Assembly: GCA_965651905.1 (NCBI GenBank)
Contig: CBFGUG010000013.1
Coordinates: 1-64,000 of the forward strand
Reading direction: 5' to 3'
DNA length: 64,000 nucleotides
DNA from: SZUA-265 sp965651905
Lineage (GTDB): Bacteria; Myxococcota_A; Polyangia; Polyangiales; Polyangiaceae
Position numbers and translations under genes: made by a program
Notes under the pieces: model-generated
Told to the model about the DNA's origin: nothing
What the model saw: only the letters and a program-made list of their open reading frames with translations
The model's database searches: none
Part shown: positions 23,919-32,831 of the stretch, in pieces
Numbering within the stretch: the first letter of the stretch is position 1
Layout of the letters: each line of letters begins with the position of its first letter

Positions 23919-25379
23919 GTGATTTCGAGCCCCAGTCATTCTCTCGTCCCCGTTCTTTGCGCCAACGGCAGCTCGTCGTTACTGACCACGTTGGGGTTGC
24001 TCGTCGCAACGTCGTGTTTTGCGTGTGAGGGTCCAGACCCGTCGGCGCGTGCGCGTTTCGTCGAAGGGGCGGGTCAGGTGACGAATGACGCGGGCTCGCG
24101 GGCGTCAGAGGGTGCCCCTGCTGAGCTGGAGCCGTACCCGGACTGGGGTGACTTGACGAGCGCTTGTGGGGCCGAACACGTGAGCTCCGTCGTGCAGGCG
24201 CTAGAGGAGAGTGCCCTAGATCGCGATGCCCCAGCGAGTGAGACCCCGCTTTCGAACGACGCAGGTACAGTGCACCTTGATGCAGAGTCGTTTGATGCAG
24301 GGTCATTTGATGCAGGGCGAGAAGGGACGGCCGCGAGCGATGATGGGAGCGAAGAGCCGAGCCCACCGAGGCAGCTCGATCCAAACGAAATCGGTCTGCG
24401 CGACCTGGGTTACCTGATTGGAACCGCACTCGCGACACATCGTCTGGGTAACGCCGAGTACGAAGCAGCTGCGGCGCGCAACTTCAATTTGGTGACACCC
24501 GAGAACGAAATGAAGTGGGACGCCACCGAGCCCACCGACGATCGGTTTACGTTTACTCGTGGCGATGCCATCGTGCAGTTTGCGGCCGAAAACGACATGC
24601 TCGTCAAAGGTCACACCTTGGTTTGGCATAGTCAGCTGCCTGGGTGGGTGAGCCAGCTCCAGGGTGAAGATGCCGTGCGCGAGGCAATGACCGATCATAT
24701 CGAACAGGTGATGGGTCACTACCTCAGCGAGTTTCCCGGCAGCGTGGTCGTTTGGGATGTCGTGAACGAAGCGATCGACAGTCGTGGCCCGCAGGCGTTC
24801 TTCCGCGATAGCGTGTTCTACACCGAGCTCGGCGAAGGGTTCATCGGCGAAGCGTTCACGATTGCTCACGCGATGGATCCGAACGCTCTGTTGTTCTACA
24901 ACGACTATGGTATCGAGGCCCTGGGTGCGAAGTCCAACGCGACCTACGAAATGGTAGAGGCGCTGGTCGACGCGGGTGTACCCATCGACGGGGTAGGATT
25001 CCAGATGCACACGAGGGGCCTGGACTTCGGCCCCAGCGTCTCCGAATTCAGGCAGAACCTTCAGCGCTTCGTCGACTTGGGGTTGCTGGTGAGTATCAGT
25101 GAGATGGACGTCAATCTATGCTCTGGGTTCGAGAGCCGCAGCGAAGCCATCAGCGTCCAGCGCGAACGCTACCGCAGTTTGATCGACGTCTGCCTCGAGT
25201 TTGAAGCGTGTCACTCAATTTCGGTGTGGGGAATGAGTGACGGCGGATCTTGGCTCAACCAGCAGCAACCCTGTGACAATCCGAGGTTGCAACCCTGGCC
25301 GCTGCTGTTCACGGACGAGTTCGAACGTAAACCTGCGTGGTGGGGCGTGTTCGACGCACTCAGTGGCTGCACGCCCTGA
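23919..25379 (+). CDS. GH10 endo-1,4-beta-xylanase, secreted or lipid-anchored
   Basis: 486 aa from a GTG at 23919. The frame is open upstream into the preceding gene, but only this start leaves a signal sequence (SSSLLTTLGLLVATSCFAC) at the N-terminus. A linker rich in Ala, Ser, Asp and Glu (residues ~45-145) includes the DAESF/DAGSF repeat. The GH10 (beta/alpha)8 barrel spans ~150-484: NLVTPENEMKWDATEP, GHTLVWHSQLPGW, acid/base Glu284 (WDVVNEAID), and nucleophile Glu395 (SISEMDVNL). It ends with the aromatic SVWGMSDGGSWL. Hydrolyses xylan main chains outside the cell. All catalytic motifs are intact. Confidence 0.93.
   Translation: MISSPSHSLVPVLCANGSSSLLTTLGLLVATSCFACEGPDPSARARFVEGAGQVTNDAGSRASEGAPAELEPYPDWGDLTSACGAEHVSSVVQALEESALDRDAPASETPLSNDAGTVHLDAESFDAGSFDAGREGTAASDDGSEEPSPPRQLDPNEIGLRDLGYLIGTALATHRLGNAEYEAAAARNFNLVTPENEMKWDATEPTDDRFTFTRGDAIVQFAAENDMLVKGHTLVWHSQLPGWVSQLQGEDAVREAMTDHIEQVMGHYLSEFPGSVVVWDVVNEAIDSRGPQAFFRDSVFYTELGEGFIGEAFTIAHAMDPNALLFYNDYGIEALGAKSNATYEMVEALVDAGVPIDGVGFQMHTRGLDFGPSVSEFRQNLQRFVDLGLLVSISEMDVNLCSGFESRSEAISVQRERYRSLIDVCLEFEACHSISVWGMSDGGSWLNQQQPCDNPRLQPWPLLFTDEFERKPAWWGVFDALSGCTP
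24279..24317 (+). repeat. 15-bp tandem repeat in the xylanase linker
   Basis: Two 15-bp units (24279-24293 and 24294-24308; GATGCAGAGTCGTTT and GATGCAGGGTCATTT) plus a 9-bp partial third encode DAESF, DAGSF and DAG. They are in frame within the linker between signal sequence and catalytic domain. Confidence 0.8.
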
Positions 25380-25432
25380 GTCGAGCTTCGGATGATGCGA
25401 GCTGGCGGCGGAGCAGAAATCATGGTCGCACG

Positions 25433-26377
25433 ATGAGCTCTTCTTCCCTGCCAGTCGTGGGCGGCGGGGTGCGTGGAGTGGTCGGCGTGCTGCTGGGCGC
25501 GACGTGCATCGCCACTGCGCCCGTGTTTGCCGTCTTGGCGCACGACTGGTCGGGGTTGTCTCCGCTGGTTACCGCAATGTGGCGGACGCTGCTCTCGCTG
25601 CCTTTGCTCATCCCAGCATTGGTTCTCAGCGAGGGATGGCGTGCGCCTGCGTCCGCGGGCGTGCTCGACCTTCGTTGGCTGCTGTTGCCTGGTCTGTTCT
25701 TCGCGGCCGACCTCGCAGCGTGGCACAGCTCGATGACGATCATCGCTGCTGGCAGTGCGACGTTTCTAGCGAATCTTGCGGCGGTGATCGTCCCCGCCGT
25801 TGCCTGGTGGTGGCTCTCCGAACGACCGCCGCGTGCGTTCTTCGTCGGGGCGGCCGTGGCGCTGACTGGCAGTGCTCTGTTGCTGATACAGCCCGATGCG
25901 AGTGTGATCGCAACGCTGCCGTTGAAAGGTGCATCGTGGGCTTGGGGGAACCTACTCGGGTTGCTGACGGCAGTGTGTTACGCGGGTTATCAGCTCAGTA
26001 GCCGCGCGGCTCGCGTGAGCCTCTCGACCTTGCGCACGTTGGTGTGGGCGACGCTCGTATGTTCTCTCGGGCTCGCGGCGATCGCCCTGCCCACCACTGA
26101 GGCGTGGTTTCCGAAGGAAGCCCGCGGGTGGCTGCCGTTGATCGGAATGGCAGTGCTCGGTCAGTGCCTGGGGCAGGGCCTGATCGTGGCCAGCATGCGT
26201 CTGACCAGCGCCAGTGTAGTTGCGGTGGCGCTGTTGTGGCAGCCCCTCGCCGCGACCATTCTGGGATACCTGGTGTTGGGTCAACGGGTGGGTCCACTGC
26301 AAGCTTTGGGTATGCTCGCAGTTCTGCTCGGCCTCGGGGTGGTGGCGGTGCGCGGCCGCGGTTCAACACGATCGTGA
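25433..26377 (+). CDS. EamA/DMT-family transporter
   Basis: 314 aa from the ATG at 25433. About ten hydrophobic helices in two homologous halves, each an EamA domain. Half 1 includes PVFAVLAHDWSGLSPLVTAMWRTLLSLPLLI and ATFLANLAAVIVPAVAWWWLSE. Half 2 includes a TAVCYAGYQLSSRAA segment and VVAVALLWQPLAATILGYLVLGQ. The family exports metabolites such as amino acids or purines across the inner membrane; substrate unknown. Starts 53 bp after the xylanase stop and might be on the same transcript. Confidence 0.9.
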   Translation: MSSSSLPVVGGGVRGVVGVLLGATCIATAPVFAVLAHDWSGLSPLVTAMWRTLLSLPLLIPALVLSEGWRAPASAGVLDLRWLLLPGLFFAADLAAWHSSMTIIAAGSATFLANLAAVIVPAVAWWWLSERPPRAFFVGAAVALTGSALLLIQPDASVIATLPLKGASWAWGNLLGLLTAVCYAGYQLSSRAARVSLSTLRTLVWATLVCSLGLAAIALPTTEAWFPKEARGWLPLIGMAVLGQCLGQGLIVASMRLTSASVVAVALLWQPLAATILGYLVLGQRVGPLQALGMLAVLLGLGVVAVRGRGSTRS

Positions 26378-26538
26378 AGTCCGACGTGTTTTCGGCTTCT
26401 TGAAGGCGCGCCACACGGCGTCAGACGGCCGAGGAGTGTGCCCAAGTCGGTGGCTTAGCAACACGCTAGCGTGGCATACTCCGAAGTCCTGAGCCTGCGA
26501 GCGCAGTTCCTCAGCTTGATAGCACCCCGAGATTTCCC

Positions 26539-26913
26539 GTGGCTCGTATCCTACTCGTCGAAGACAACGAAATGAACGCAGACATGCTTTCGCGACGGTT
26601 GCGCCGTGCGGGTTACGAAGTCTTGTTGGGAGGCGACGGCAAAACGGGCGTAGAGATGGTGCGAGAACACCGCCCCGACCTGGTACTGATGGACATGAGC
26701 TTGCCCGTGATGGACGGCTGGACGGCAACGAAGGCGCTCAAGGGAGACGAAACCGTCGCGCACATCCCCGTGATGGCGTTGACGGCCCACGCCGTGGTGG
26801 GCGAACGAGAGAAAGCCTTGGAAGCGGGCTGCGACGAGTACGAAACCAAGCCCGTGGAGTGGGCGCGGCTCAAGAAAAAGATCGAGAACCTGCTGGGCGA
26901 GGGTGAGACATGA
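26539..26913 (+). CDS. Stand-alone response-regulator receiver
   Basis: 124 aa with a GTG start, a single CheY-like domain and no output domain. Acidic residues VEDNE near the N-terminus, phospho-acceptor Asp52 (LVLMDMSLPVMDG), a TAHA segment with the conserved Thr/Ala site, and Lys104 (YETKPVEW). Its last four bases overlap the next gene (ATGA), so the two receivers are translated together. Likely a diffusible phosphate carrier between the local histidine kinase and other receivers. Confidence 0.93.
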   Translation: MARILLVEDNEMNADMLSRRLRRAGYEVLLGGDGKTGVEMVREHRPDLVLMDMSLPVMDGWTATKALKGDETVAHIPVMALTAHAVVGEREKALEAGCDEYETKPVEWARLKKKIENLLGEGET

Positions 26914-27320
26914 CAGCGCCGTCCGTACTCGTGATTGACGACGATGTGTCGTTTGGTGAATTGACGCGTCGCAGACTCGAACGAATGAGCCTGAACGTCG
27001 ACTTTTACCCGCGTGGTGAAGGCGCGATGGCGCGCATCCTCGAGGGACAGTTCGACTTGGTGATCGTCGACGTGAACATGCCAGGGATCTCGGGGCTGCA
27101 GTTGGTCGACATGTTGCGTACGTCGAATCGCGACACCCAGGTGCTGCTCTACAGTAGTCTCGGTACGAGCGAGTTGCGTGCGGCCGCTGAACGTCACGGC
27201 GTGAGTGCCTACTTACCCAAGTCCGCTTCTGGGAGAGATCTCGAGGCGTTCGTTCGCGAGCTGATAGGCGCACGTTCCATCAGCTCGACGTTTCGGGTGG
27301 TCAAGGACACCGATGACTGA
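26910..27320 (+). CDS. Second stand-alone response-regulator receiver
   Basis: 136 aa. Start overlaps the previous gene by ATGA and its end overlaps the kinase-fusion gene by 8 bp. Receiver motifs: VIDDDVSF, Asp54 (LVIVDVNMPGISG) and Lys104 (AYLPKSAS). A 25-residue tail (LEAFVRELIGARSISSTFRVVKDTDD) follows the domain. No DNA-binding output. Part of a three-gene, fully overlapping signalling unit. Confidence 0.93.
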   Translation: MTAPSVLVIDDDVSFGELTRRRLERMSLNVDFYPRGEGAMARILEGQFDLVIVDVNMPGISGLQLVDMLRTSNRDTQVLLYSSLGTSELRAAAERHGVSAYLPKSASGRDLEAFVRELIGARSISSTFRVVKDTDD

Positions 27321-29595
27321 GCGTCGACCCAACGCTGCGACAGACGTGACTGGGCGGCAGGCAAGTGCCACGCCCGCGGGCGAAATGCCTTCTCGAGTCA
27401 CGGTTGACGACACGCAGGTGGGCCACCGAGATGCGGAGCGACAATCGGGCGCTGAGCCACGAACGCACGAACTGGTCACGCTCTCCCAGCGCGAGCTGCG
27501 CCACGAGTTACGCACGCCACTCAATCAGATCATCGGCTACAGCGAGATGTTACTCGAAGACGCCCGCGAAGAAGGGCGGGAAGAGCTCGCTCAGGATCTG
27601 GCGCGAATCGAAGGAGCGGGTAGGAAGCTGCTCGAGCTGATTGACGAGCACATGGCGGATCTGGGGGCGAAGAATCGCTCGCGGCGTCCACTGAGCGGCG
27701 ATCGAGAGATCGCGGTGTCTCATAGTCCGCAGGTGATGGAGACCGCGCCAGGCCACGCCACCCCTGAAGCGGGTTCCCAAAACTGGATCTTGGTGGTCGA
27801 CGACGATGAGGCGAACCGCGACTTGTTGGGCAGGAGGCTGAAGCAGGCAGGGTACTCGGTGGTCTCGGCTGCGAACGGGCAAGAAGCTTTGGCGCAACTC
27901 GAGCGTCGGCGGTTCACCCTGGTCGTGCTCGACGTGCTGATGCCTGGGATGAGCGGGCTCGAAGTGTTGGGCAGGGTTCGCCGACAGTACGACGCTGCCG
28001 ACGTGCCCGTGATCATGGCAACCGCACTGGACGCCAGTGAAGACGTGGTCGAAGCGTTACGTCGTGGCGCGAACGATTACGTCACCAAACCCCTCGACAT
28101 CCAGGTCGTGTTGGCTCGTGTGGGAACACAGATCGGTCTCAAGCAAGCGCGTGACAAGGTGCGGGAGCTCAACGAACGACTTGATGCGGCTCAGAACCGC
28201 ATTGCCAGCTTGGTAGAGTCCTCTCCCAAGTCCAGCTCGGATGCCGCGGCCTGGGGGCGCTCAATCGCCTCGGAAGTCAGTTCGGCGCTCGGACGAGTCG
28301 ACGTCGTCGTGTGGTTGTTCGAGGGCAGTCACTTGGTCGAAGTCAGTGATAGCGAGCTGGCACCACCTGACATGACGGAGCTGACGAAGCTGGAGAAAGA
28401 CGGCGTGCTCTACCGAAGTACGGCAGTGCTCATTCCCGTTCGCGGCCAGTCGGGCAAGTTGTTCGGGGTGATGGGCGTTGCCACTGGTAGCGGCCAGTTC
28501 GGCGAGACCGAGGAGCACCTGGTGACGAACTTCGCCCGTCACTTGGGAGGGAGTTTGGAACTCGGTGAGATGCGTATGCAACTGGCGCGAAGTGCAGCTC
28601 AGCGGCGCGCGACCGAGCAAGACTTGTTGCAGTCGGGGGTCGATCTACTGCAGTTGTGCCCCGTGTGCAGTCGCTGTTACACGCAGTTCATTCAACGCTG
28701 CGCGGACGACAATACGCTCCTCAGTCCACCCGCTTGGCCGTTACCCTACCGCGTAGCACAACGTTACAGGCTGCAGCGCTTGGTTGGCGAAGGTGGCATG
28801 GGGACCGTCTTTCGCGCGATCGACGAACGCTTGGGTCGCGAAGTGGCTGTAAAGGTGATGAAACAGGAACACTTCCACAACGAGAGCGCTCGGGTTCGAT
28901 TCGAAGCCGAAGCACGTCTCGTTGCCAAGCTCGACCACCCGAGCGTGATCGGCGTGTTCGACTCGGGAGAAGTCGAGGGCGGATCGCTGTTCATGGTGAT
29001 GGAATGGCTCGACGGCAAAGACCTCGCCTGTGTGTTGGAAGAACACGGTCCAGGCGCACCGCGACAAGTGGCGACATTGTTACGTCAAGCGGGCGCTGCG
29101 CTGTCGGCGGCTCATGAAGCGAAGTTGGTACACCGCGACGTCAAACCCGAGAACATTTTCGTGTTGGTTCGTGACGGGCGCATCGACGTCAAAGTGCTCG
29201 ACTTCGGCGTCGCAAAAGAACTCAACGAAGATCACAAGCTGACTCGCACGGGTAGTCTGATAGGTACTCCGCTCTACATGTCTCCCGAACAGGTGACGAA
29301 CAAACAGGTCGACGCACGCAGTGACACGTACTCGCTAGCAACGGTCGCGTACGAAGCGTTGACGGGTCGTCGCACCATCATGTCGAACTCGTTTGCAGAC
29401 GTTGTACTCGCCGTCACAGGTGATTCACCACCAGCCCTCTCCGAGTTTCTCCGCTGTAGTCCGGATCTGGATGCGACGTTCGGCGCGGCGCTCGCCAAAG
29501 ACCCAAACCAACGACCGCAAACCACCGCCGAGTGGGCTGAAGCCGTCGCCGCGAGCCTCGAGCTGATCGAGAGCAACTACCAATGGAAGCTTTGA
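27313..29595 (+). CDS. DHp-receiver-GAF-like-Cys4-Ser/Thr protein kinase fusion
   Basis: 760 aa. Domains in order: (1) residues ~55-120, a HisKA-type dimerisation/phospho-acceptor helix pair with His64 (RELRHELRTPLNQIIGYSEML) but no ATPase domain behind it. (2) Residues ~157-285, a receiver with Asp207 and Lys259. (3) A coiled-coil linker and a GAF-like domain (~310-420). (4) A Cys4 cluster (C449, C452, C455, C463). (5) A Hanks-type kinase from ~485: GEGGMGTVF P-loop, Lys514, HRD (607-609), DFG with Asp630, and GTPLYMSPEQ. All kinase catalytic residues are present. The protein is cytosolic and joins two-component and Ser/Thr signalling in one chain. Third gene of the overlapping unit; convergent with a hybrid kinase gene. 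Confidence 0.92.
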   Translation: MTERRPNAATDVTGRQASATPAGEMPSRVTVDDTQVGHRDAERQSGAEPRTHELVTLSQRELRHELRTPLNQIIGYSEMLLEDAREEGREELAQDLARIEGAGRKLLELIDEHMADLGAKNRSRRPLSGDREIAVSHSPQVMETAPGHATPEAGSQNWILVVDDDEANRDLLGRRLKQAGYSVVSAANGQEALAQLERRRFTLVVLDVLMPGMSGLEVLGRVRRQYDAADVPVIMATALDASEDVVEALRRGANDYVTKPLDIQVVLARVGTQIGLKQARDKVRELNERLDAAQNRIASLVESSPKSSSDAAAWGRSIASEVSSALGRVDVVVWLFEGSHLVEVSDSELAPPDMTELTKLEKDGVLYRSTAVLIPVRGQSGKLFGVMGVATGSGQFGETEEHLVTNFARHLGGSLELGEMRMQLARSAAQRRATEQDLLQSGVDLLQLCPVCSRCYTQFIQRCADDNTLLSPPAWPLPYRVAQRYRLQRLVGEGGMGTVFRAIDERLGREVAVKVMKQEHFHNESARVRFEAEARLVAKLDHPSVIGVFDSGEVEGGSLFMVMEWLDGKDLACVLEEHGPGAPRQVATLLRQAGAALSAAHEAKLVHRDVKPENIFVLVRDGRIDVKVLDFGVAKELNEDHKLTRTGSLIGTPLYMSPEQVTNKQVDARSDTYSLATVAYEALTGRRTIMSNSFADVVLAVTGDSPPALSEFLRCSPDLDATFGAALAKDPNQRPQTTAEWAEAVAASLELIESNYQWKL

Positions 29596-29621
29596 GCCCA
29601 GCGACCTTGTTCGGGTAGTGA

Positions 29622-31874
29622 TCAAGTTGGGGGGCGAACGCTGTTCGGAGCGGGTATGCGCGAGGGACGGGCGCGGGCCAGTTCGCTGACTTGCTTTTCA
29701 ACCAGATGCAAGAGCTCCGTGCGCGAGTGGGCGGACTTCTGAATCACGCGCTGGGCTGCACTGTTGAGCAATCGACGTTCATCGTCTGTCAGCTCTTTGG
29801 CGGTTGCCACGATCACGGGGGTGTCGCGAAACTGCGAGTTGCGCCGCATGCGGTGTAAGAACTCGAACCCGTCGACTTCGGGCATCATCAAGTCCAAGAT
29901 CACGAGATCTGGCCGTTGTTTCATCGCCTGCAGCGCGAGCTCACCGTTCGCGGCGGTGATGACCTGGTAGCCTGTCGCCGACAGCGTGCGTTCGGTGATC
30001 TCGCGCAGGGCTGCGTCGTCCTCGACGACCAACACCGTGACCTCCGACGCGGGTCTGGTGATCCAGCGTTCGATGGCGAGCACCAAGCTGTCGGCCCGCA
30101 CAGGCTTGATCAGATAGTCCACCGCGCCCATCGACATGCCTACTTCCGCTTGGTCGAGCAACGTGACCATCACCACGGGGATGCTTTGCGTGGTGGGGTC
30201 TTGTTTGAGGCTCGTCAGCACGCCCCAGCCATCGAGTCCAGGCATGATCACATCCAGCACGATCACGTCTGGGCGCAGTTCTTTGGCCCGCGCGATACCG
30301 CCTTCACCCGACGCCACCCACTCGACTCGAAAGCCGCGTTCACCCAGCGAACGGCTCAGCACTTCGTACGTCACTTGGTCGTCATCTATCACGAGCACGC
30401 AAGCTCCGCGTGCATCGTCGATGTGTGGGGGGCGCACGCTCTGGGGGCGGCCTTCGGTGGGTAGCCAGGCTTCGAATGTCGAGCCCTCGCCAGGTGTGCT
30501 ACGCACCTCGACGCGTCCGCCCATCATTTCGCAGAAACGCAAGCTGATCGCGAGCCCTAGGCCCGTGCCGCCGTAACGTCGCGTCGTGGACGCGTCGGCT
30601 TGCACGAAAGGTTTGAAAATTTTGGTGCGTTGCTCATCGCTCATGCCGATGCCCGTGTCTTCGACCCTAAAACACGTCCACCCCTCGTCACTCTCGAAAA
30701 CGCTCAAGCGAACGGAACCCTGCTTCGTAAACTTGCAGGCGTTACTGAGCAAGTTGATGAGTATCTGCTGCAGTTTTTGCGAGTCAGCCGTCAATTGTTC
30801 GGGAGCCGCGTCCAGGTCGACGCTCAACTGGTTGCCTTCGCGCAGCGCCATGGGTTTGATTGTCGAGACGATCGAATCCACTAGTGGAGACAACTGAACG
30901 GGCCTGAGGTCGAGTTCCATCTTGCCTGACTCGATCTTCGACATGTCGAGCACGTCGTTGATCAGCGTAAGCAAGTGATTTCCTGCGGAGTGAATCTTGC
31001 CGAGGTCCGACTTCAACGCCTCGTTGCCCGCGTCTTCGGCGTCTTCGCTCAAGAGTTCGCTGTACCCGATGATCGCGTTGAGGGGGGTTCGCAGTTCGTG
31101 GCTCATGTTCGCCAGGAACTCACTCTTGGTTCGACTCGCGGCCAGCGCTGCATCTCTGGCTTTGAGGAGTGCGCGATTCGCCTCTTCCATGGCGGCTTCG
31201 CGCTGTACGCGCTCGGTCACGTCGCGTTTGACCGCAACGTGGTGCGTGATCTCGCCGTTCTCGTCGGAGATCGGAGAGATTGTCGACTCCAGCAGCACCA
31301 ACTCGCCATCGAGCTTGCGAGAGATCAACTGCCCAGACCATACCTGTCCTGCGTCGAGGGTTCGGTCGATCTCTCGGAAGAACTCGGGCGTGTGCGCGTC
31401 GCTGCGCACGAGCTCCGCGGGAGTTTTTCCGAGCACGTCCTCGCGGGTCAAGCCCAGCGTGCGCGTGTACGCAGGGTTGACGTACAGCAGTCTCGCTTGG
31501 GGGGTCGAGACCTCAATCACGTCGCCTGCGTACTCGACTGCACGCGAGAGCAACTGGGTGTGTAGGCCCGCTCCGCGTCGTTTGAGTTTGCGGACGCGCG
31601 CGGCGAGTTCACCAGGGGCCCAGGGCTGACAAATGAAGTCGGCTACGGCGCTGCGTAGATCTTTGATTTCATCCACGGAAATCGCGGCGAGCACCGACGT
31701 CCCAATCTGTGCGTTGGCCAGCTCGCGAGCACGCGCGGCACGCCTCACAATCGCCACGTCGCCATCGCGAAGGCTCGCGTTTTCGGCGAGTACCAGCAAT
31801 CGCGGTTCGTCTGGAAGCTCGCTCTGGGCGGCTTCCAACAGCTCCGCGTCGACCCAGACTGTCGGCTCGACCAT
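29622..31874 (-). CDS. Hybrid histidine kinase: pseudo-receiver, PAS, HisKA, HATPase, two receivers
   Basis: 750 aa from the ATG at 31874. A GTG at 31994 would extend it but would run into the divergent queE start, so I reject it. Residues 1-100 look like a receiver lacking the phospho-Asp (ends ADFICQPWAPGELAARVRKL). PAS domain ~110-225 (LLYVNPAYTRTLGLTREDVLGK). HisKA His259 (NMSHELRTPLNAIIGYSELL), N box with Asn378 (LLSNACKFT), G boxes VEDTGIGMS and GGTGLGLAI. Two full receivers follow: Asp541 (VIVLDVIMPGLDG, with YLIKP) and Asp661 (LVILDLMMPEVDG). No membrane helix. Only 26 bp from the stop of the kinase-fusion gene; likely partner of the three-gene receiver unit. Confidence 0.92.
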   Translation of the reverse strand: MVEPTVWVDAELLEAAQSELPDEPRLLVLAENASLRDGDVAIVRRAARARELANAQIGTSVLAAISVDEIKDLRSAVADFICQPWAPGELAARVRKLKRRGAGLHTQLLSRAVEYAGDVIEVSTPQARLLYVNPAYTRTLGLTREDVLGKTPAELVRSDAHTPEFFREIDRTLDAGQVWSGQLISRKLDGELVLLESTISPISDENGEITHHVAVKRDVTERVQREAAMEEANRALLKARDAALAASRTKSEFLANMSHELRTPLNAIIGYSELLSEDAEDAGNEALKSDLGKIHSAGNHLLTLINDVLDMSKIESGKMELDLRPVQLSPLVDSIVSTIKPMALREGNQLSVDLDAAPEQLTADSQKLQQILINLLSNACKFTKQGSVRLSVFESDEGWTCFRVEDTGIGMSDEQRTKIFKPFVQADASTTRRYGGTGLGLAISLRFCEMMGGRVEVRSTPGEGSTFEAWLPTEGRPQSVRPPHIDDARGACVLVIDDDQVTYEVLSRSLGERGFRVEWVASGEGGIARAKELRPDVIVLDVIMPGLDGWGVLTSLKQDPTTQSIPVVMVTLLDQAEVGMSMGAVDYLIKPVRADSLVLAIERWITRPASEVTVLVVEDDAALREITERTLSATGYQVITAANGELALQAMKQRPDLVILDLMMPEVDGFEFLHRMRRNSQFRDTPVIVATAKELTDDERRLLNSAAQRVIQKSAHSRTELLHLVEKQVSELARARPSRIPAPNSVRPPT

Positions 31875-31985
31875 GGCCCGCACGATAACATTCCCCAGCA
31901 GCCGGACTGCAACAGATCTAGCGTTCGCCTCGACAACCCAATCACTCTGGTCTAAGGCAGCGCGACTTGCCGCAGCTAGGCACCA

Positions 31986-32729
31986 ATGGCTCACCCGTCA
32001 CCACATCCAGATCCTAAGTCGGTTGCCCAGGGCCCCATTTCAGATGGGCGCACGCTGAGCATCTCGGAGATTTTCGACAGCGTCCAAGGTGAGGGGCCGT
32101 CGGCGGGGATGCCGTGCACCTTCCTGCGTTTGGCGGGGTGCAACTTGCGGTGCAGTTGGTGCGATACTGCCTACACGTGGGACTGGGCGCGGTTCGATCG
32201 TTCCGTGGAGGTGCGTCGCGTAGATGTCGATCAGGTGGTGGAGCGCCTTCGCCATGCATCGCGGCTAGTGATCACGGGCGGAGAACCGTTGTTGCAGCAG
32301 CGCAAGCTCCACGGCGTGCTCTTGCGACTGAATCCCGAACTGCCCATCGAGATCGAGACGAACGGTACGGTGGAGCCTTCCGCTGAACTGCTCGCACGCG
32401 TTGATCAGTGGAACGTGTCGCCCAAGCTCGCGAACTCGGGTGAAACGTCCGAGCGCGCGTTTTTAGTGAATACGCTCGCCTGCCTTCGAGACTCGGGCCG
32501 TGCTTGGTTGAAGTTCGTCGTGGCCAGCGCTGTGGATACAGACGAAGCGCTCGGTTGGGTTGCGAAACTGAGGTGGCCTCGTGAGAGAGTGATGCTGATG
32601 CCTCTTGCCAGCACCCAAGCCGAACTCGCGGTGCGTTTGCCCGTCGTCCAAGAGCTATGTACGCAGCGCGGGCTCAGGCTGTCGCCCCGGCTGCACGTAG
32701 AACGCTGGGGCGACCGACGCGGCGTGTGA
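31986..32729 (+). CDS. queE: 7-carboxy-7-deazaguanine synthase (radical SAM)
   Basis: 247 aa. Radical-SAM cluster C52xxxC56xxC59 (GCNLRCSWCD), preceded by the QueE signature EIFDSVQGEGPSAGMPCTFLRLAG. SAM-binding GGEP follows (LVITGGEPLLQ). The segment IETNGTVEP and the later WNVSPKL are also typical of QueE. Converts 6-carboxytetrahydropterin to 7-carboxy-7-deazaguanine in queuosine/deazapurine synthesis. No other queuosine gene is in the window. Divergent from the hybrid kinase across 111 bp. Confidence 0.95.
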   Translation: MAHPSPHPDPKSVAQGPISDGRTLSISEIFDSVQGEGPSAGMPCTFLRLAGCNLRCSWCDTAYTWDWARFDRSVEVRRVDVDQVVERLRHASRLVITGGEPLLQQRKLHGVLLRLNPELPIEIETNGTVEPSAELLARVDQWNVSPKLANSGETSERAFLVNTLACLRDSGRAWLKFVVASAVDTDEALGWVAKLRWPRERVMLMPLASTQAELAVRLPVVQELCTQRGLRLSPRLHVERWGDRRGV

Positions 32730-32786
32730 AACGCGGTGCGTCGCGGCGTCTGTAGTGGGCATTGGACCCTGTTGAGATGAGCAGTG

Positions 32787-32831
32787 GTGTGGGTCCACAC
32801 ACCGACGAAGATCGGGGGCTGACCCCCGTCT
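32787..32831 (+). terminator. Two hairpins after queE
   Basis: GTGTGG-GT-CCACAC at 32787-32800 (two-base loop, tight). A second stem at 32809-32831 pairs GGGGG with CCCCC around CTGA, with flanking AGA/TCT pairing. No T-tract. They may end queE transcription. Confidence 0.4.

Noticed and set aside
31875..31994. N-terminal extension of the PAS hybrid kinase to a GTG at 31994
   Set aside because: It would overlap the start of the divergent queE gene and adds no recognisable domain; the ATG at 31874 is enough.
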